From Papilionanthe hookeriana x Papilionanthe teres (taxonomy: Eukaryota > Streptophyta > Magnoliopsida > Asparagales > Orchidaceae), in the NCBI GenBank assembly GCA_022702705.1, contig CM040423.1, positions 118,539,738-118,603,737 of the forward strand: 64,000 nt of DNA, given 5' to 3'. A model generated the notes under the pieces. The model searched no databases and was not told the origin of the DNA. It worked only from the letters and a program-made list of their open reading frames with translations. Position numbers and translations under genes: made by a program. Positions 11,255-21,830 of the stretch are shown one piece after another (the first letter of the stretch is position 1; each line of letters begins with the position of its first letter).

Positions 11255-11390
11255 CGTTCGTTCCCGTGTTTTGGAACGGACGACGCTGATTGACTTCTCC
11301 CCGTGTCCGCTGTTTTGCACCGCGCACCAGATCCTCCCGCTTCTTCGACGCGTACAAGGACATGCGTCACCGGTCGGATTTTTCTGGAAT
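11255..11390 (+). other. GC-rich island in element S LTR
   Basis: A short GC-rich stretch (CGTGTTTTGGAACGGACGAC, then CTTCTTCGACGCGTACAAGG) stands out in AT-rich DNA. Its counterparts are 23850-23975 and, diverged and enlarged, 55300-55520 in S3. It lies about 500 bp after the TATA box. No open frame is shared between copies, so I do not call a gene. Confidence 0.5.
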
Positions 11391-12220
11391 TAATAAATTC
11401 CAGAAAACCTTAAAAACTTCAAAAATTGATATCTTTTGATCCAGAGGTCACAAAAATAAAATAAAAATACCTCTGGAAAGCTCTTGAAGAGAGGAAAATT
11501 ATGAGACCAAAATCAAAATTTTATTCTCAATATTTAATGTTTAATTAATTAAATACTCTCTGGAGTATTTTAATTATTAAAAATTATTCACAGGTCAGAT
11601 AATTATGAAATTCTCAGGGATCAATCCTTAGGTCTTTAAGGACATTCTGGGATATTTCCTAGGCTAAGGGAACTCTCTAACACAAGAATTTCTAATTTTA
11701 CAAGATTTTATAATTATTTCTAATAATAATTATAAAAATTAAAAATAAAATGAACAAAAATCACAAATTGGTTAAGTGACTTAAATAAACAAATTCAAAC
11801 CATAAAATGACAATTTCCAACCTAAAAATCAAAATGTCATTTTAACCTCTTAGGGTAAAATTGTAAATTTTCAAATTTACATATAAAAAAACCCTTAGGT
11901 TTGAAGGATTGCTTTGAATGACCTAATCCTAATCCAAAGGTTTAATTCTTAATTAGAACTTGAGAAAAACTAAGCCTTAAAAAAAATTTGGCTAAGTCAC
12001 ATCCCTGAAGCTTTGGGTTCAACCAAAATGAACTCTTCTAAATACTTAGGTTCAACTTACATGAATCTAAGTCAAAATTAAAAATATTTGGGTTTAATCA
12101 AAATGGACCCAAACCAAACTTTAGACACCTAGGTGCAACCCATATGAACCCAAATCCATATCAAAACCAAACCTATGAATTAGGTTGAACCCATATAAAT
12201 TCAAACCTCATCCAAACCTT

Positions 12221-12790
12221 AAACCACATTAGGTTTAACTTAATACACCCCAATTAGGTCTAAGACACCAATTAGACCTAATTAAACCATGTTAGACCTT
12301 AAACCACATTAGGTTTAACTAAATAAACCTGAATTAGGTCTAAGACACCAATTAGACCTAATTAAACCAAGTTAGACCTTAAACCACGTTAGGTTTAACT
12401 TAATAAACCCCAATTAGGTCTAAGACACCAATTAGACCTAATTAAACCAAGTTAGACCTTAAACCACATTAGGTTTAACTTAATAAACCCCAATTAGTCT
12501 AAGACACCAATTAGACCTAATTAAATAATGTTAGACCTTAAACCACATTAGGTTTAACTTAATAAACCCCAATTAGTTCTAAGACACCAATTAGACCTAA
12601 TTAAACAAAGTTAGACCTTAAACCACATTAGGTTTAACTTAATAAACCCCAATTAGGTCTAAGACACTAATTAGACCTAATTAAACCAAGTTAGACCTTA
12701 AACCACATTAGGTTTAACTTAATAAATCCCAATTATGTCTAAGACATCAATTAGACCCCATTAAACCTTGTTAAGCCTTAATCACATTCG
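12221..12790 (+). repeat. 80-bp tandem array, TTAGGTCTAA type
   Basis: About seven units of 79-80 bp contain ACCACATTAGGTTTAACTTA and an inverted repeat TTAGGTCTAA-N8-TTAGACCTAA. The counterpart in the 3' LTR is 24815-25175, where element B is inserted at the array end. Confidence 0.8.
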
Positions 12791-13330
12791 GTTTAACACC
12801 ATAAAACCTAATTAAGTCTAATCTAATTAGTCTTAATTAACCCTTAAGCTTTACTTAAATTAGGCTTAAGTAACCTTTAAACCCTAATTATGTTTAATCC
12901 ATATTAAACCTAGTTAATCAACTTAAACCTTAATTACATTAGGTTTAAATAAATCTTAAACCCTAATTAGGATTAATCCATATTAAACCTAGTTACTCAA
13001 CTTAAACCTTACTTACATTAGGTTTAAATAACCCTTAAACCCTAATTAGGTCTAACCCATTAGACCTAATTAAACCATTAAGTCTTAACTAAATTAGAGT
13101 TAATTAAACCTAAAACCTAATTAGGTCTAACCCATTAGACCTCATTAAATCATTAAATCTTAACTAAATTAGATTTAATCAAACCTAAACCCTAATTAGG
13201 TCTAACCCATTAGACCTAATTAAATCATCAAGTCTTAACTAAATTAGACTTAATCAAACTTAAACTCTAATTAAGTCTACCACATTAGACTTAATTAATC
13301 TATTAAACCTTAACCAACAAGGTTTAATAA
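12791..13330 (+). repeat. 76-79 bp tandem array with telo-box motifs
   Basis: Units of 76-79 bp contain CTTAAACCCTAATTAGG and either ATCCATATTAAACCTAG or the inverted repeat AATTAGGTCTAA-CCCA-TTAGACCTAATT. AAACCCTAA, the plant telo-box, occurs at 12879, 12958, 13037 and 13187. The 3' LTR counterpart is 38557-39160. Confidence 0.75.
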
Positions 13331-13339
13331 AACTCAAAC

Positions 13340-14110
13340 CCAAAATAAACTTAACTTAGTTTCAACACAACATGAACCCAAGTTCAACTTTTAACTTAGG
13401 TTGAACAAACATGAACCCAAGTTCAACCTATACTTAGGTTCAACCCCAACTTAAACTTAAGTCAAACATCAAACCTTAGGTTCAACATACATGAACCTAA
13501 CCTTAACTTATACTTAGGTTCAACCCAAGTTAAACCTAAGTCAAATTTAAACCTTAGGTTCAACATACATGAACCTAACCTTGACCTATACTTAGGTTCA
13601 ACCCAATTTGAACCTAAGTTAAACCTTTTAAGTTCAATATACATGAACCTAACCTTAACCTCTACTTATGTTCAACCCAACTTGAATATAAGTCAAACTT
13701 AAACCTTAATTAAGTCTATCACATTAGACTTAATTAATTTATTAAACCTTAACCAACTAAGGTTTAATTAAACTTAAACTTTAATTAAGTCTACTACATT
13801 AGACTTAATCAAACCTATTAATCCTTACCCAATTAAGGTTTAATCAAATCCAAACCTAACTTAAGCTTAACCCATATTAGACTTAAGTCAAACCATACTT
13901 AGGTTCAACTTGACATGAACCTAACCCAAAAACCTAACTTAAGTCTAACCCATATTAGACTTAATTTAAACCATACTTAGGTTTAACATGACATGAACCT
14001 AAGTCTAACCTAAACCTTAGGTTCAACCTAACTTGAATCTAAACCAAAACCTAAATTAAGTTCAACTCATATTAAACTTAAGTCAAAATCTAAACCTTAG
14101 GTTCAACTGA
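13340..14110 (+). repeat. 78-bp tandem array, AGGTTCAAC type
   Basis: Units of about 78 bp contain TTAGGTTCA-ACATACA-TGAACCTAA, a 9-bp stem with a 7-bp loop, plus ACTTAGGTTCAACCCAA. Units grow more irregular after 13700. The short minus-strand open stretch at 13462-13644 is a by-product of the repeat and has no family resemblance. The counterpart is 39180-39960. Confidence 0.75.
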
Positions 14111-15010
14111 CAATGAACCTAACTCAATTCAACTTGACATAAATCTTAGGTTCAACTGACAATGAACCTAACCAAACTCAAATTGACATAAAACTCAAAA
14201 CTAAACTCAAATGGACATAAAACTCAAAACCAAACCCAAATCGACATAAAACCCATAACTAAACTCAAATCAAGATCAAAACCTAAAACAAAATTTAAAC
14301 AGACAAAAGTCGACATAAACCATAGGTTCAAACCAAATTAAACCTAAATCGACATAACCTTAGGTTCAACTCAAATTGAACCTAAATCGACAAAATTGAA
14401 TCTAAATCAACATAAGCGTTAGGATGGATAAAATTGAACTCAAATCAACATAATTTCGACATTTCAAACATAAATCGACATAACCGACATAAATCTGAAA
14501 TTTCAAACAAAAATCAACATAACTGACACAAATTCGACATTCCAACATTCCAAAAATAACTCAACAAATTCGACTTAAATCTGATATTTCAAACGAAAAT
14601 CAACATAATTTGACCTTAATCAACATTCCAAACATAATCAAACATAATTTGACATTAATTAATATTTCAAACATAATTTAACATTAACCGACATTTTAAA
14701 TCAAATTCAACAAACACTGACATTAACCGACGTTAATTAACATTTCAAACGAAATTCGACAAACACCGACATTAACCGACTTTAATCAACATTTTAAACC
14801 AACTTTAATAAATACCAACATTAAATGACATTAATCGACATTTCAAACCAAACTCAATATATCTCGACATAAAACGACATAATTCTTAAAGTTCGACCCA
14901 CATTGAACTTAACTCGACATAAAATTAAAAAATTGACAATCCAACCCAAATCAACATTTAAGACAAATAAAAATTTAAACATAAACTTACATAAACCTAA
15001 ATCGACATTT
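14110..15010 (+). repeat. CGACAT-rich degenerate repeat zone
   Basis: Short degenerate repeats of the type AAATCGACATAAA, AATTCGACATT and CATTTCAAAC have no fixed period. They correspond to 39960-40860 in the 3' LTR. No gene. Confidence 0.6.
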
Positions 15011-15269
15011 CAACCAAACTCGGACATCTGACAACTCTGGATCAACAGACTCTTTGACCGGGTAATCTAAGTATCTTAATATGACATTGTTTCTAACTCT
15101 ATTTTCCTTGCAGAATGAAGACATGAAGTTTCGTTTAGATTTTCTTTGCATGTTATAGGGTGTGCTAACTCTGTTTTGAAGGACGTCGACGATGGAACAT
15201 TGACAATAAAACCATGACTTTTAGGTTAGCCATAAAATTTAAACTTTCTACAAACAACAAAACAAAAAA

Positions 15270-16070
15270 AAAATGACATGGCAAAATGACAGGACACCAC
15301 AAACCAAAATTTAAAACAAAAGGAAATCATAAACAAAATAACAAAAATAAATAAATAATGATATCTTCTTGACATTATTGAAGGAATCTTATGACATAAT
15401 AACGACCTAGGAGATAAAATATCTCATGACAAATCGAGATATTAATCACGACATCTTATGAAATTACGACATCACATTAAGACATGACATAAAATGAAAT
15501 GACATTATGATTCACATTAAGACACGATATAAAATGACATGACATTACGATATCACATTATGACATAACACGACATACAAACTATGACATCCCAACATAA
15601 CACATGACATGATATGATAGTTAACCAAAACAAACAAAAAAATTGACACTTGACATAACACGAAAAAATCATTGACATTGACATCGACATGATATCTAAC
15701 ATAAAACCAACACTTCCAAAACAAATGACAAATCAAAATAACAATAGCCAGACAAAATAATGATAAATCAAGCGGAATGACAATAAAACATAATGACAAC
15801 AAAAGGACCTTAATAAACACAAAACAATGATGAGATTAAAACAAACAAAACAAATATATAACCAAATGACATGACAAGACAATATCATGACATCATGATG
15901 ACAATATAGCAGCTTGACAAAACAACATCACAACATGACAAAATGACACAATCACATAACATTGCGACATCACATGACATTACATACAACAATATGACAC
16001 ACATATTAAGACATCTTCACATGACACCCGACATGACATACAAAATGACAATATAAAAAACGTTCAACAT
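15270..16070 (+). repeat. GACAT-rich degenerate repeat zone
   Basis: Very frequent GACAT, TGACATGACAT and ACATCACATTAAGACAT motifs. The counterpart is 41100-41900. A minus-strand open stretch at 15545-15820 is only a result of few stops in this composition; it does not match its counterpart in frame length. Confidence 0.6.
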
Positions 16071-16551
16071 AAAAAAAATTTTCTGGTGGTATCGATTCTT
16101 TAAAAATGCACTGTCATGACAACACTTACACTTTGTCGAGGATAAATGTTAACCTTAATCGTGAGTTTTCCTAGTCTGTATTAATTTCTCAGGATGTAAT
16201 TAACTATAGGAGCTTGCTCCTATAGGAGATTAAAGAACACATGATAGATATTTCACCTAAAACCTCTCTGGTTACCCAAGATCTTCATATGATTATCTTA
16301 TATGAAAAACTTCAGCAATTACCCAATCTGAAGACTTGTTCTAAGAGATTATCATTTGATCTCCTTTTCTCTCAATCTCTATCATGATTAATCCTTCTTC
16401 AAATTCTCCAAAGACTTATGGAAATAAATCTAGGAAGGATAAGAATTAGGGTTATAGATGGAGAAAGAGAGTGGTGACTCCTTGACATTGACATGATACA
16501 GGAATTGACGGCGATGACATACGATCCATATATTTCATCGCCATCAAAGAT

Positions 16552-16569
16552 TGGTGACTCCGCTGGGGA
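16552..16569 (+). other. Primer-binding site of element S (tRNA-Arg-like, Tat type)
   Basis: TGGTGACTCCGCTGGGGA lies 14 bp after the 5' LTR end. Tat/Ogre elements typically carry TGGCGACTCCGCTGGGGA here, as I recall, so one base differs. It fixes the plus-strand orientation and identifies 7906-16537 as the 5' LTR. Confidence 0.65.
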
Positions 16570-16964
16570 TATCCTCTCTTGCCATCTTTGGTTAATCAAT
16601 TTTTCCAAGTGACTATGATAATATGTCTTTTGAAAGGCTAATTCATCCTTTCTTTTGTTCTATATCTTACTCAATCTCGAGTAAAATAGAACTAACACCT
16701 CTTCAACTCAAAGATTTGTTCACGACGAACAAATCCTAGAATCTTACATTTCCATAATCGACAGACAAAATGACATAAAAGACATACAAAAACAACTTGT
16801 GTTCCCTCCCTTCCCACCCAGTTTACATTACAAGTCCTCGCATATTGTTTCAAATATGGTCAGGTATGGAGTTTTCATCGATTCTATTGTCAGACAAACT
16901 GATATTGCCATTTTGAATAAGTTCAGGCAAATAATTTCTCAGCCAAACATTTTCAGTTTATCTG

Positions 16965-17225
16965 GCTTGGTGGTTATGCTTTTTACAGCTGCTGAACCAC
17001 TCCCCTAGGATATGCCTTTATGTCCTCTGAACCTATTCTTCATGGTTATGCTTTTTACAGCCTCTGAACCACTCCCTTAGGTTATGCTCTTATGGCCTCT
17101 GAACCTATTCTTCATGGTTATGCTTTTTACAGCCTTTGAACCACTCCCTTAGGTTATGCTTTTATAGCCTATGAACCTATTCTTCGTGGTTATGTTTTTG
17201 CAGCCTCTGAACCACTCCTTCGGAT
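16965..17225 (+). repeat. 72-bp tandem repeat (about 3.5 units)
   Basis: Units start at TGGTTATGCTTTTTACAG near 16970, 17042, 17115 and 17187. Each contains CTCTGAACCACTCC and CCTCTGAACCTATTCTTC. It contributes one end of a short plus-strand open stretch only by chance. Confidence 0.75.
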
Positions 17226-17814
17226 TACCCAAAGTTGATCTTTTTCCCTACCTTCAAGGTTCTGATTTGTCAATCAAATAGTCTACTATCAAAATCGTTA
17301 ATCAAATTTTGGAAGACGATCACTTTTGGATGAATTCCATCAAGGATTTTCCTTTCTCATTAGGACGACTTAACAGAAAGAAAGAAATCATTTAGAATGA
17401 AAATCAAATATGTGTTGAATGTTGAGTCTATTTCTAGGACTAAGTCAACTAACATGTCCTCTGTGGAGAAATGAAAATTGATCTGTGAGGAGCGATGAAA
17501 TTTGAAATCTTTGGAAATATTCTTCTCATCCACCTATTGATAGAAAGACAACCTAGAAAGGAAGAATCCAAAACAAGAATTCTGACATTTTGACAAGGGG
17601 AAAATGAAATTAATGCCAAAATAATTGGGCCCTTTATCTTAAATCTTCAAACTGGGTCTTAACTAAAAAAAATAAAAAATATTGTGTTCAAAATAAAAGT
17701 AATTGACTGAAGATGTCATGAGCCTCTTAATCTTCTGCCATGTGATTGTGTCCTGACTTTTGAATGAGTTATAATATCCCAGAATTCGTCTTAAGAAATA
17801 TTTGAGAATTATTA

Positions 17815-18130
17815 ATTAGGGGAATTTAGACATTCAAAACCCTTAAACATGCTCTACCAGATATAGTAATTCTCTGAGAAGAAGCTTGAGGTGGGTACCA
17901 AATCAAAAATTGGTGTTTGAGTTCAGGCATTCAAAATCATTAAAGTGTGCCCTACCATAAAAAAAAAGAAAAAAAGATGTTTCTGAGAAAAATCTTGAGG
18001 TGGGCACAAAATCAAAAATTAGTGTCTCAATTTAAACATTCAAAATCCTTAACATGCTCCACCAGATATAGTAATTCCCTGAGAAGAAGCTTGAGGTGAG
18101 CATAAAATCAAAAATTGGTGTCCAAATTCT
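17815..18130 (+). repeat. About 105-bp tandem repeat (3 units)
   Basis: Three units share CATTCAAAATCCTTAA, GCTCTACCAGATATAGTAAT, GAGAAGAAGCTTGAGGTGGG and AAATCAAAAATTGGTGT. The middle unit has a poly-A expansion (17957-17975). No gene. Confidence 0.7.
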
Positions 18131-18885
18131 CCCTTAATTGATAAATCTCAAAAACTCGTCTTAAGAAAATTCTTCGAAATTATATTCGGGAAAGGATTAA
18201 GTGATCTCGTCTTTTGGTCGACTATTAATTGGTTCAGACATATCTTTAGAAGATAAAAGATATTTTGATCACATAATCAAAATTTTGAAAAATTCTTAAG
18301 ACCCGTAATGAAAGAACTAAGGTAAATGGCTTTGTTATCGGAGATTAATGGAAATTATACTGAAGTCATAATTTTCTAAAGATCCAACCCCAGTCCCAAT
18401 TTGAAAATGTCAAAGTGATTTTTAAAAGACAATATGAATAATCTTTATAGAATTGGTGATTAATGGAAGCCTTATGACCAACATTATGGGCCCTAAGTTG
18501 TGCTTCCACTTGAAGTGCAATGATATTACCTATAAATGACATCATCAAACGAAATAACAAAAGAAAATATGAAATTATAGCTTCGAGAACTTGGAAGCTT
18601 GAAAGACTGGCAAGCATTGTACGGGCCCATGATAAATTGGTTTACCCTAGGACACTCAGATCATGGATTTGGATTTAGTACTTCAAACACCTATCCTCAT
18701 GGGAGGGCCCATATGCTTGTTAAAAAGACACATTTGGGGAAATCCTGTCAGTTGGTATACTACAAAGAAAACATAATACACCCAATCAATGGGTATTACT
18801 TAAAAAAGATTCGACAAAAACATAAATGAATGACTTGTTTTGTAAATTGGGAAACAAACAACCAAGACAAAAGAAAATGAAATTG

Positions 18886-19910
18886 ACATTTCTAAGAGAT
18901 ATTATAAGACCTCCTTAAATGGAAGACAGTCTCTTTCTCCCTATTGGATGTAAGACCATCATGACATTGGCTTTCCTTTAGCAATCTTTCTTTGGATAGG
19001 ATATAAGTCTCATACGCATTCATATTCCAAAATCGACATTTTGACATTGACATTTCTAAGAGATAGTGTAAGACCTCCTTAAATGGAAGATGGCATCTAC
19101 TCTCTTTCTCGCTATTGGATGTAAGACCATCATGACATTGGCTTTCCTTTAGCAATCTTTCTTTGGATAGGATATAAGTCTCATACGCATTCCTATTCCA
19201 AAATCGACATCTTGACATTGACATTTCTAAGAGATAGTGTATGACCTCCTTAAATGGAAGATGGAATCTACTCTCTTTCTCGCTATTGGATGTAAGACCA
19301 TCATGACATTGGCTTTCCTTTAGCAATTTTTCTTTGGATAGGATATAAGTCTCATACGCATTCCTATTCCAAAATCGACATTTTGACATTGACCATTTTA
19401 AGAGATAGTGTAAGACCTCCTTAAATGGAATATGTCTTCTATTCTCTTTCTCACTATTGGATGTAAGACCATCATGATATTGGCTTTCCTTCAGCAATCT
19501 TTCTCTGGATAAGATATAAGTCTCATATGCATTCCTATTCCAAAATCGATATTTTGACATTGACATTTCTAAGAGATAGTATAAGACCTCCTTAAATGGA
19601 AGACGACATCTACTCTCTTTCTTGCTATTGGATGTAAGACCATCAGACATTGGCTTTCCTTTAACAACCTTTATTTGGATAGGATATAATTCTCAAACGC
19701 ATTCCTATTCCAAAATTGACATTTTGACATTGACATTTCTAAGAGATAGTGTAAGACCTCTAAATGGAAAATGGCATCTATTCTCTTTCTTGCTATTAGA
19801 CGTAAGACCATCATGACGTTTTCTTTCCTTTAGCAATCTTTCTTTGGATAGGATATAAGTCTCATATCCATTCCTATTCCAAAATTGATGTTTTGACATT
19901 GAGACTTTTT
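18886..19910 (-). repeat. 171-bp tandem repeat (about 6 units) with an open minus-strand frame
   Basis: Units of about 171 bp start near 18890, 19060, 19230, 19400, 19570 and 19740. Because 171 is 57 x 3, the minus strand keeps one frame open across 19650-18892 (252 codons). It gives a 57-residue repeat with HDGLTSNSEKESRCHLPF, LHYLLEMSMSKCRFWNRN and YETYILSKERLLKES. The last unit (19899-19705) is open in the same way after small indels. I recognise no protein family. Similar 170-180 bp lengths are common in plant satellites, so this may be satellite DNA only. Confidence 0.75.
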
Positions 19911-20099
19911 TTTAGAGAAAATTGAATATGACATTTGTTCTCTTTCCTCAATTGCCTACAATACATCGACAGTTCAAAAAATGCCAAAACAAGGATTTTT
20001 AATTAAAAATAACAAACAACTTGTGATAATTAATATCTTTCGACCTGTAAAGGTCAAATCCCCAGGGGATACACTCTTCGTCTTGAGTTTGCCACTCTT

Positions 20100-20345
20100 T
20101 TTTTGTTATTGGATATAAGTCCTTTCCTGACACAGAATATGGTATTCCTCTGACTTGACACCGACATTTGACATTCCCGAGAAATGGAATATGACATCCA
20201 TTTTCTCTTCCCAGTTATCGGATGTAAGTCCTTTCCTGACACGGAAGTTATGGCATTCTTATAACTTGACATTGACATTTGACATTTGTGAGAAATGGAA
20301 TACAACATCCATTTTCTCTATATTACTTTCAGATGAAAGTCCTTT
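20100..20345 (+). repeat. About 110-bp repeat, first block
   Basis: Two to three units contain GAGAAATGGAATATGACATC, CATTTTCTCT and GGATGTAAGTCCTTTCCTGA. The same unit returns in 20800-21300 after a block of 23-bp repeats, so the two blocks were probably one array. Confidence 0.7.
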
Positions 20346-20394
20346 CCTGCCATGGAAATTATGGCATTCTCATAATTTAACATCACCACATTTG

Positions 20395-20795
20395 ATAGAC
20401 ATTCTGACATTTGACATATCAATATTTTGAAATTTGACATATCAACATCTCGACATTTGACATATCAACATCTCGACATTTGACATATCAACATCTCGAA
20501 ATTTGACATATCAACATCTCGAAATTTGACATATCGACAATTGTTAGCAACATTTGCCATATTGATCTTTCAACATTTGTCATATCGACAATTGTTATCG
20601 ACAGTTGAGATATCGAACTTTCGACATTTGACATATCAACAATTATTATCGACATTTGAGATATCAATCTTTCGACATTTGACATATCGACACTTCAACA
20701 TATCAACAATCATTATCCACATTTAACACATCGACATTTTGACTCAACGTCTGAGATATCAACATTACGACATTTGACATATCAACGTTCAACAC
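20395..20795 (+). repeat. 23-bp tandem repeat, GACATTTGACATATC type
   Basis: Near-perfect 23-bp units (GACATTTGACATATCAACAT plus CTC) at 20440-20530 pass into variants with GACAATTGTTATCGACA. Short open stretches on both strands here come from the repeat itself. Confidence 0.8.
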
Positions 20796-20799
20796 TCAT

Positions 20800-21300
20800 C
20801 CTCTCTTTTGTTATCAGATGTAAGTCATTTCTTGACACAGAAATGACATTCCTTTAACATGACATCGACCTTGACATCTCGAGAAATGGAATATGACATC
20901 CATTTTCTCTTTCCGGTTATTGGATGTAAGTCCTTTCCTAACATGGAAATCATGGCTCTCCTCTATCTAAATATCGACATTGACATTTCGAGAAATGGAA
21001 TATGACATCCATTTTCTCTCTCCAATTATTGGATGTAATTCCTTTCCTGACATGGAAATCATGGCTTTCCTCTAAGTAAATATCGACATTGACATTTCAA
21101 GAACTGGAATATGACATCCATTTTCTCTCTCCTATTATTGAATGCAATTCCTTTCCTAACACGAAAATCATGGCTTTCCACTAACTAAATATCGACATCA
21201 ACATTTTGAGAAATGGAAAATGACATCCATTTTCTCTCTTCAATTATTTGATATAAGTCCCTTTCCAGACACGAAAAGGATGTTCCTTCTCAGAACCGAC
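20800..21300 (+). repeat. About 110-bp repeat, second block (4 units)
   Basis: Units begin near 20880, 20990, 21098 and 21208 with GAGAAATGGAATATGACATC, followed by TTTCTCTCTCC, ATTGGATGTAA and CCTTTCCTGACATGGAAATC. Spacing is about 109 bp. Confidence 0.75.
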
Positions 21301-21496
21301 ATATGAGACATGTGACATTCCTTAGGAACGGTATGACAACCACTCATTTCCTAATTATTATAAGATATTCCTTCAGACCACTTCGGTCAACACCAATATG
21401 AGCAACATACTTCTGCAGTATTCTACACATATTAGGGGCCTTTTCGTTGACCTCATTTTTACAATGGGTCAATACCTTTTTATCCAAAATGAAAAT

Positions 21497-21830
21497 TTTG
21501 GTCAAAATGGTAATTCCAGACCCAATGACGAGCCCTGTTGACCCCATAAGTCAACCTTTTGACCCAAAATGATAATCTTGGTCAAAATGGTCAATCCTGG
21601 CCCAATGAACAAACATGTTGACCCCACAGGTCAAACTTTTGACCCAAAATGATAATTTTAGTCAAAATGGTCAATCCTGACCCAATGACCAACCCTGTTG
21701 ACCCCACTGGTCAACCTTTTGGCCCAAAATGACAATTTTAGTCAAAATGGTCAATCCATACCCTATGACCAATCCAGTTGACCCCACAGGTCAACCTTTT
21801 GACCTAAAATGATAATTTTAGTCAAAATAA
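21497..21830 (+). repeat. W-box-rich 80-bp array (3' LTR copy, about 4 units)
   Basis: Same unit as at 7948-9262 (GGTCAAAATGGTCAATCC, TTGACCCCACAGGTCAA), with about a quarter of the units. The flanks on both sides stay collinear with the 5' LTR, so the difference is array expansion or contraction after insertion. Confidence 0.8.

Larger units (their letters stand above)
11039..15113 (+). other. Possible intron inside the LTR leader
   Basis: The donor-like GGCCAAG|GTATGA is at 11039 and the acceptor-like TTTTCCTTGCAG ends at 15113. The 3' LTR has the same pair (GT at 23635, AG at 40953). The diverged S3 has GAGCAAAG|GTATGA at 55140 and TTTCAATTGCAG ending at 58593, followed later by the same ACTTTTAGG(A/T)TAGYC sequence. 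The interval holds the GC island and most tandem arrays. Splicing is inferred only from the preserved borders. Confidence 0.4.
7906..16537 (+). repeat. Element S 5' LTR (about 8.6 kb)
   Basis: In order it contains a W-box-rich 80-bp array, AT-rich ATTAATT repeats, about 750 bp of non-repetitive U3 and a TATA box at 10723. A splice-donor-like site at 11039 and a GC island at 11255-11390 follow, then several ~80-bp arrays, a CGACAT-rich zone, an acceptor-like site at 15112, a GACAT-rich zone, and a conserved end containing a stem-loop (GGAGCTTGCTCC at 16210). The same order occurs in 21448-42371. 9960-10720 and 16080-16537 hold no gene. Confidence 0.75.
16570..21447 (+). other. Element S internal region, non-coding
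   Basis: Between the PBS and the 3' LTR I see no gag, protease, RT or integrase motif in any frame. Open stretches are short (for example 16799-17008 and 18599-18829) and resemble nothing I know. Most of the interval is tandem repeats, listed separately. No polypurine tract is apparent before 21448; the preceding bases are ATTAGGGGCCTTTTCG. Confidence 0.65.

Noticed and set aside
12879..13195. Interstitial telomere sequence
   Set aside because: AAACCCTAA appears once per ~79-bp unit, not as tandem heptamers.
13462..13644. 60-codon open stretch repeated at 39303-39485
   Set aside because: Produced by the AGGTTCAAC array; the peptide is only the translated repeat.
15545..15820. 91-codon hydrophobic open stretch, and similar ones at 40907-41913
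   Set aside because: GACAT-rich DNA read on the minus strand gives Cys/Val/Met-rich frames without stops; frames differ between the two LTR copies.
18599..18829. 76-codon open stretch on the plus strand in the S internal region
   Set aside because: No family resemblance, no counterpart elsewhere in the window, and of a length expected by chance in this composition.
20395..20795. Short regularly spaced repeats that might suggest a CRISPR array
   Set aside because: Units are directly adjacent 23-bp tandem repeats without unique spacers, in plant DNA.
21425..21447. ATTAGGGGCC as polypurine tract of element S
   Set aside because: Too short and not purine-only; it resembles the S3 LTR start and may be LTR sequence.
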